Shown here: piece by piece, positions 7,050 through 10,848 of the stretch
How the letters are laid out: every line of letters begins with the position of its first letter
Numbering within the stretch: the stretch's first letter is position 1
DNA from: Planctomycetaceae bacterium
GTDB lineage: Bacteria; Planctomycetota; Planctomycetia; Planctomycetales; Planctomycetaceae
DNA: 10,848 nucleotides
Direction of reading: 5' to 3'
Assembly (NCBI GenBank): GCA_027000105.1
Contig: JALTOP010000454.1
Span: 1-10,848 of the forward strand
Program-made: the position numbers and the translations under genes
Notes under the pieces: generated by a model
Told to the model about the DNA's origin: nothing
Databases searched by the model: none
What the model saw: only the letters and a program-made list of their open reading frames with translations

Positions 7050-7081
7050 GCATGAGAACGCCCGGCTATTGTCGGAGGAAA

Positions 7082-7852
7082 TCACGTTTTCAGCAGGCCG
7101 GCCGCGTTTTTATAGCGGATCGCTTCTTCGCGAAATCGCCCCAGATTGGATTCTTTCAGCTTCAACAGGGAAGATTCCAGGTAGAAAAAAGGGAAGTGGG
7201 AACCGAACAGAACCCGTTCCAACGGTATCAACTTCAGCATTTTTTCGATGCCTCCCACGCTTTCCTGCATTGAAATATCGAAGTAGACATTCCCCGCTTC
7301 GACGAGTTCCGCAAGGAGATCGCCACGCAATGTCTTCATTCCATTCAGAATGACGATCCGTATTTTCGGGTGTTTTTCGAGTAACTCCGGCAGCGGTTTC
7401 ATATCGACAGCGGGAACTCTCAGACGCGGGTGTTGAGTCCGTTCGTCTTCCATTTTCAAGGCGATTTGCACAATCATTTCTTCCTGTTCCGCCTGGGCGA
7501 GCAGGTCTGCGAAAAGGCGGTCATCGAGTTTGTAATCGTGATAGTTCGGAAACAGGCGAATTCCGGGCATCTGATGCTTCCGTTTACATTGGGCCAAATC
7601 TTTTTGCCAACCGGTCAGTGTGGGATTGATACAGCCGAACGGAACAAGAATTCCCTTGCCAAGTTGATTGCAGTCGTCGGCCAATCGCTGATTGAGAGCG
7701 GAAATATCGTGATGCAGCAGTCCATCGAAACTGCATGCCCAGGCCTGCGTGATGCCCGCTCTTTCCAGTTTGCCGACCAGCTTCGCAGTTTCGTCGTGAG
7801 GCAATCGGCGAAAAGGCCAGCGGGAAAGATTGATGTTCACGTCGGTAATCAC
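7082..7852 (-). CDS. Amidohydrolase-2-like TIM-barrel protein lacking the usual metal ligands
   Basis: The 256-aa protein has the layout of the amidohydrolase_2 family (metal-dependent TIM-barrel hydrolases and decarboxylases). The positions where ligands are expected are changed. The N-terminal DxHxH is DVNINL (Asn6, Asn8), the later strand-end His is Asn in VILNG (170), and the FGSD aspartate is His in FGSHFPF (219). PGIRLFPNYHDYKL (96-109) and the DVNINLSRWPF start look conserved and structured, so this appears to be a settled subfamily and not a decaying gene. It may be a non-catalytic partner, or bind ligand or metal differently. The start is GTG 7852, overlapping the stop of the intact paralogue by GTGA, with AAGGGA about 8 nt upstream. 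Translational coupling with that paralogue is likely. A broad label such as amidohydrolase family protein would hide the loss of ligands. Confidence 0.8.
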   Translation of the reverse strand: MITDVNINLSRWPFRRLPHDETAKLVGKLERAGITQAWACSFDGLLHHDISALNQRLADDCNQLGKGILVPFGCINPTLTGWQKDLAQCKRKHQMPGIRLFPNYHDYKLDDRLFADLLAQAEQEEMIVQIALKMEDERTQHPRLRVPAVDMKPLPELLEKHPKIRIVILNGMKTLRGDLLAELVEAGNVYFDISMQESVGGIEKMLKLIPLERVLFGSHFPFFYLESSLLKLKESNLGRFREEAIRYKNAAGLLKT

Positions 7853-8652
7853 AGTCGGATCCCTTTCTGCTTCAGTATCGGCAGCATCAGCTGCTTCAAA
7901 TTCCCGCCCAGTATTTTTTCTTTTGCCTTTTCGGAAATTTCCGCTCCATCGACTTTTGCCAATTGCGAGGCGAAACTTCTTCCGCCGATGTCACTGCCGT
8001 AAATGATGCGATCTTCCCCCACCTCCCGAACCGCCATTTCCATGAATCCGGCTGTCGGGTCAAACCCGCCGGTTCCCAGATACAGATTTTTTTGATCCCG
8101 GACCGTGCGGATACCGAGTTCCCAGTCGCCTCCGGCGTGTCCGCAGATCATCGGGATATCGGGATGCCGGGCCGCCAGGGCGACCAGATCGGCCGGGGTC
8201 GATTCCCCTTCAAGATTTCCTCCCGCCTTGTACCAGGTATGCTGAAAGATGACGCCCTTCAACTCGGCAGTCCGTTCGACAATCGCGTCGAGTTCGCTAT
8301 CTTTACATCTTTTGGAAACCCATAATTTGATTCCCACCAACGGGCCGTGCGCGATACAGCGATCCAGTTCAGCCAGGCACTCCCGGGGATACTTCGGATT
8401 CAGGTACGCAAAGCCGAACGCGCGATCGTGCCAGTGTGACAACGCCTGAATGACCTGATCGTTCTGCCTGCGAAAATCATCCGGATCGGGATCAACCGAC
8501 CAGGGCCAGCCCATGAAAAAAACGAGCCGTTCGACTCCCATCCGGTCGGCATATTCCATCAACCGGGCGATCCGTTCATCAACCGTTTTCCCGTTCACGC
8601 CGGATAAATGACAATGCAGATCCCAGATCGATTTACGTGTTGCTGTTTTCAT
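7849..8652 (-). CDS. Amidohydrolase family (amidohydrolase_2) metal-dependent hydrolase
   Basis: The 267-aa TIM-barrel protein keeps the expected metal and catalytic residues: HxH in WDLHCHLSG (His12, His14), the barrel lysine in VGIKLWVSK, His in GVIFQHTWYK, His in MICGHAGGD, and Asp in IIYGSDIGGR near the end. Members hydrolyse or decarboxylate small carboxylic and aromatic substrates; the substrate cannot be predicted here, and no pathway genes lie nearby. It overlaps the ligand-poor paralogue by 4 nt, so a two-subunit complex is plausible. The ATG at 8652 is used because the first metal motif begins only ten residues later, ruling out much later starts. No good ribosome binding site precedes it: the nearest GGAG is about 16 nt upstream inside a 14-nt tandem repeat that spans the start codon. 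The AAA+ ATPase gene ends 122 bp upstream on the same strand. Confidence 0.87.
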   Translation of the reverse strand: MKTATRKSIWDLHCHLSGVNGKTVDERIARLMEYADRMGVERLVFFMGWPWSVDPDPDDFRRQNDQVIQALSHWHDRAFGFAYLNPKYPRECLAELDRCIAHGPLVGIKLWVSKRCKDSELDAIVERTAELKGVIFQHTWYKAGGNLEGESTPADLVALAARHPDIPMICGHAGGDWELGIRTVRDQKNLYLGTGGFDPTAGFMEMAVREVGEDRIIYGSDIGGRSFASQLAKVDGAEISEKAKEKILGGNLKQLMLPILKQKGIRL

Positions 8653-8680
8653 GCTGCTGTTTTTATGCTCCAGTTTTCAT
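8639..8680. repeat. Three 14-nt tandem repeats spanning the amidohydrolase start codon
   Basis: Read on the minus strand, the units are ATGAAAACTGGAGC (8680-8667), ATAAAAACAGCAGC (8666-8653) and ATGAAAACAGCAAC (8652-8639). The last unit supplies the ATG and first codons of the amidohydrolase. A degenerate 12-nt fourth unit, ATGAAGCACAAC, lies at 8692-8681. ATG at 8692 and ATG at 8680 share one frame and end at TAA 8665-8663, making a 9-codon leader frame that is out of frame with the gene. Confidence 0.85.
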
Positions 8681-8774
8681 GTTGTGCTTCATAATAAGGC
8701 GACTTCAGAAACGGTTCGGGGATGGCAGCGGGAAGGAGCAAGCAGTCTGAAGAAGCCCGAAGACAGGTTGGCGA

Positions 8775-10760
8775 TCAGGCTTCATCAATGACAACCACTT
8801 CTCGCAGACGCCCACTTCCTTCCCGTGGAGGCATGATCCTCAACACGCAGGGAAACCAGACTTCGCGAGGGAGCGGTTTTTCCCGCAGGGCTGCCAAAAC
8901 AGGAATACGAAGAACTTTCCCCAACTTCTGGTAATGCGAAACATCGACCGGGTTCAGAAACAGTCTTTTATTGTTGATATATTTTGCGATTGCCTCGGCG
9001 AAGTTTTTTTCCATTTTCTGCCAAAGAATGACATTGGCATCCGACTTCAGCGCGATGCTTGCGGTTCCTTCTGTCGGGATATGTCGATTCAGGTTTTGTT
9101 GCAATTTGAAGAAGGTGACATGATCGGTTGCCCGTACGAACTCCAGGATGGCACCGGCAATATCCCCCATTTTGATCGGTTCGATCCAGGGATCGGGAAA
9201 GTCGGGATCTTCGTCGCCCAATTCTCCCCGGCGGTGTTCATCTTCGAGCATTCGCATCACACGTGAATCCGGCGTTGCAGGGCGGCAGCGTGTGCGGGCC
9301 CATTCCCGCAGAGCGAAAACCTTGTCTTCCATGGTGACAGAAAGCGGCACGATGGAATCGCAGGTATCGAGAATGTTTTTCTGTGTGGGCAGTCGATCGT
9401 AGGTGTAAGCGTCGATCACGGCCGAGTTGACGATCTGTTCGATTTCCGCCCCGCTGTAACCTTCCACCTTGTCGGAAAGTTCTTCGAGATTGTAATCATC
9501 CGGATTGCAGCCTCTTTTCGCGAGATGAATCCGGAAGATATGTTTCCGTTCGTGAAAGTTGGGCAGATCGATAAAGAAGAGTTCATCAAAGCGGCCACGG
9601 CGTAAAAGTTCGGGAGGGAGATCATCAACCGAGTTCGCTGTGGCGACGACGAAAATGGGAGCCGTATGTTCCTGCATCCAAGTCAGAAAATGACCAAACA
9701 TGCGTGTGACGGTTGCATCTTTGTCCTCATCGCCACTTTCCAGGCCCGAAAATGCTTTTTCCATTTCTTCGATCCACAACACAGCCGGGGCAATGCTGTC
9801 CATCATGCGCAGCACCTCACGCAGGTTGCTTTCCGAAGTTCCCCGACCACTTTGAAGCAGGTTGCCGAAATCGAGACGAACAAGCGGGAAACTGAGTTGC
9901 CGGGCGATCACGCGGGCAGAAAGTGATTTACCGCAACCCTGCACACCGAGCAAAAGAACCCCCTTCGGTTGACCGATTTTTTTCTTCTGAGCGTCCGGAC
10001 TGAAAGCCTTCACACGCCGCTGCACCCAGTCTTTGAGACCATCAAGCCCGCCAATATCATCAGCCGTTTCGGCCAGGTCGTGAAATTCAAGCAGATCGGA
10101 ACCTTGCAGCAGTTGTCGTTTTTCTGAAACGAGTTGTGTCATCGTTTCTTCACCCAATTCGGTTCGACCGGCGAGCACTCGTGAAAAAGCACGCTGTGCC
10201 TGATGTCTGGTCAATCCGATGACTCCCTTGACCATGCGGTCAAAAAACGCCTCTGATACTTCGATCGGTTTGGGCAACCTCGCAAAGCATTCTCTCAGGC
10301 AATCCGCCAGTTCATTGTAGTCGGGCATCGGCAGATGAATGACGGTACAGATTTTCGACAAACTGGCCGGCAGCCGGAATTGAGGCCCGATCAGCAACAG
10401 CGGGCTGGCATCGAAATTCTGTGCCTGATCCTGCAACCGCCGAATGACTTCCGGTTCTTCCAGAAAGTGTTCGATATCCTTGGCCAAAAACAGGTAGTTC
10501 CCCGATGTTTGCGTGATTGCTTCGAGAAAACGGGGAGCCGTTTCGATGAAGTGGTCTTCCCCTTCGACCTCCAACGCCAAGTCAGCCGGGATCAAGCCGG
10601 TGCTTAACGACCAGCTTGCCAGTTTTCGATTCAATTTTTCCGCGAGCTTTCCAATCGCCTCGACCCAGCGCGGTTCATCATCTGATTGAAGAATGAGCAA
10701 CGTTTCTCTGGCGACCAGACGATCCTGTATTTCATCCAGGGTTTCCTGCATCAACGACAT
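8775..10760 (-). CDS. Ycf46-like AAA+ ATPase with C-terminal extension
   Basis: The 661-aa protein resembles the Ycf46/COG0464 group of AAA+ ATPases. Residues ~1-225 form an N-terminal domain that looks like a degenerate AAA module (LLLIGPQFRLP near 121-131, IHLPMPDYNE near 141-150). The active AAA+ domain covers ~235-460: Walker A GVQGCGKS (272-279), Walker B VLWIEEMEKAFSG (327-339), sensor 1 VVATANSVDDLPPELLRRGRFDE with Asn376 and the arginine-finger region 387-390, and the lid segment VEGYSGAEIEQIV (432-444). The first Walker B acid is Glu331 where Asp is usual. A further ~135 residues (525-661), possibly winged-helix-like, follow an acidic Pro/Asp linker; the function is not known to me. 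Start ATG 10760 has AGGA 8 nt upstream; the in-frame ATG 10751 is an alternative. Cyanobacterial Ycf46 has been linked to carbon-uptake regulation, but the role here is open. Confidence 0.88.
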   Translation of the reverse strand: MSLMQETLDEIQDRLVARETLLILQSDDEPRWVEAIGKLAEKLNRKLASWSLSTGLIPADLALEVEGEDHFIETAPRFLEAITQTSGNYLFLAKDIEHFLEEPEVIRRLQDQAQNFDASPLLLIGPQFRLPASLSKICTVIHLPMPDYNELADCLRECFARLPKPIEVSEAFFDRMVKGVIGLTRHQAQRAFSRVLAGRTELGEETMTQLVSEKRQLLQGSDLLEFHDLAETADDIGGLDGLKDWVQRRVKAFSPDAQKKKIGQPKGVLLLGVQGCGKSLSARVIARQLSFPLVRLDFGNLLQSGRGTSESNLREVLRMMDSIAPAVLWIEEMEKAFSGLESGDEDKDATVTRMFGHFLTWMQEHTAPIFVVATANSVDDLPPELLRRGRFDELFFIDLPNFHERKHIFRIHLAKRGCNPDDYNLEELSDKVEGYSGAEIEQIVNSAVIDAYTYDRLPTQKNILDTCDSIVPLSVTMEDKVFALREWARTRCRPATPDSRVMRMLEDEHRRGELGDEDPDFPDPWIEPIKMGDIAGAILEFVRATDHVTFFKLQQNLNRHIPTEGTASIALKSDANVILWQKMEKNFAEAIAKYINNKRLFLNPVDVSHYQKLGKVLRIPVLAALREKPLPREVWFPCVLRIMPPREGSGRLREVVVIDEA

Positions 10761-10788
10761 GAGTGAAGTCCTGATAAGTAAAGTCCTG
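10759..10788. repeat. 15-nt tandem duplication at the AAA+ ATPase start
   Basis: On the minus strand the units are CAGGACTTTACTTAT (10788-10774) and CAGGACTTCACTCAT (10773-10759), differing at two bases. The second unit ends in the first two bases of the ATG. Each copy carries CAGGA, so the ribosome binding site is itself duplicated. Confidence 0.85.
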
Positions 10789-10812
10789 TGCTGTGATTAT
10801 CCACGATACCGT

Positions 10813-10826
10813 CATCATCCATGATG
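10813..10826. promoter_or_regulatory. 14-nt inverted repeat upstream of the AAA+ ATPase (possible operator)
   Basis: CATCAT and ATGATG flank a 2-nt centre about 53 nt upstream of the ATPase start codon, where promoter-bound regulators often sit. A second short inverted repeat, GATA-TTCTG-TATC, lies at the right edge of the window. No convincing -35/-10 pair was found with them. A GATAAT hexamer about 36 nt upstream of the start has no matching -35. Confidence 0.3.
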
Positions 10827-10848
10827 GACATGATCGATATTCTGTATC

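Noticed and set aside
7008..7062. Similar 13-mers GCATGAGCAGGCC and GCATGAGAACGCC about 40 nt apart
   Set aside because: Two mismatches in 13 with no structural context; could easily be chance.
7430..8002. 190-codon plus-strand open frame
   Set aside because: Antisense to both amidohydrolase genes, which have recognisable motifs and an operon-like overlap; no ribosome binding site or domain is seen.
1..10848. CRISPR array, tRNA, rRNA, insertion sequence or transposase
   Set aside because: No regularly spaced repeats with unique spacers, no transposase motifs and no recognisable RNA gene were seen on either strand.

Overview
The window is compact bacterial DNA with moderate GC. It holds seven complete protein genes, all on the minus strand, and one 5'-truncated gene on the plus strand. 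Nothing in it fixes the taxonomy. The combination of a YhaN-type membrane-hairpin ATPase, a Ycf46-like AAA+ ATPase, paired amidohydrolases and an exported protease-thioredoxin fusion, with many GTG starts and short gaps, would suit a planctomycete or a related environmental lineage. That placement is an inference held with low to moderate confidence.

Left part (3-1919, plus strand): the C-terminal two thirds of a Rad50/SMC-like ATPase of the YhaN type. Two membrane helices sit inside its coiled coil. Its Walker A half, and any YhaO-like nuclease partner, lie off the left edge. It converges on the minus-strand genes.

Middle-left (1942-4393, minus strand): a likely transcription unit led by a near-consensus extended -10 promoter and a strong Shine-Dalgarno. 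It encodes a permuted NlpC/P60 (YiiX-like) papain-fold hydrolase. This overlaps by 4 nt an exported trypsin-like protease fused to a thioredoxin-like CxxC domain and a coiled coil. A small hydrophobic protein of unknown function follows. This is the least ordinary part of the window and the best candidate for an undescribed system.

Gap 4394-4687: no confident gene. It holds an imperfect 19-20 nt tandem repeat just beyond the end of pcrA, a small hairpin, and a 69-codon open frame with no usual start codon that could be a gene remnant.

Right part (4688-10760, minus strand): from upstream to downstream, a Ycf46-like AAA+ ATPase, an amidohydrolase with intact metal ligands, a second amidohydrolase-fold protein that has lost the recognisable ligands (the two overlap by 4 nt), and a complete PcrA/UvrD helicase. 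The amidohydrolase pair is probably co-translated and may form a mixed complex. PcrA is housekeeping DNA repair and replication, probably with its own promoter.

A pattern not explained by the genes: three minus-strand genes (the small protein, the intact amidohydrolase and the AAA+ ATPase) each carry a 14-15 nt tandem duplication that abuts or contains an in-frame ATG at the gene start.
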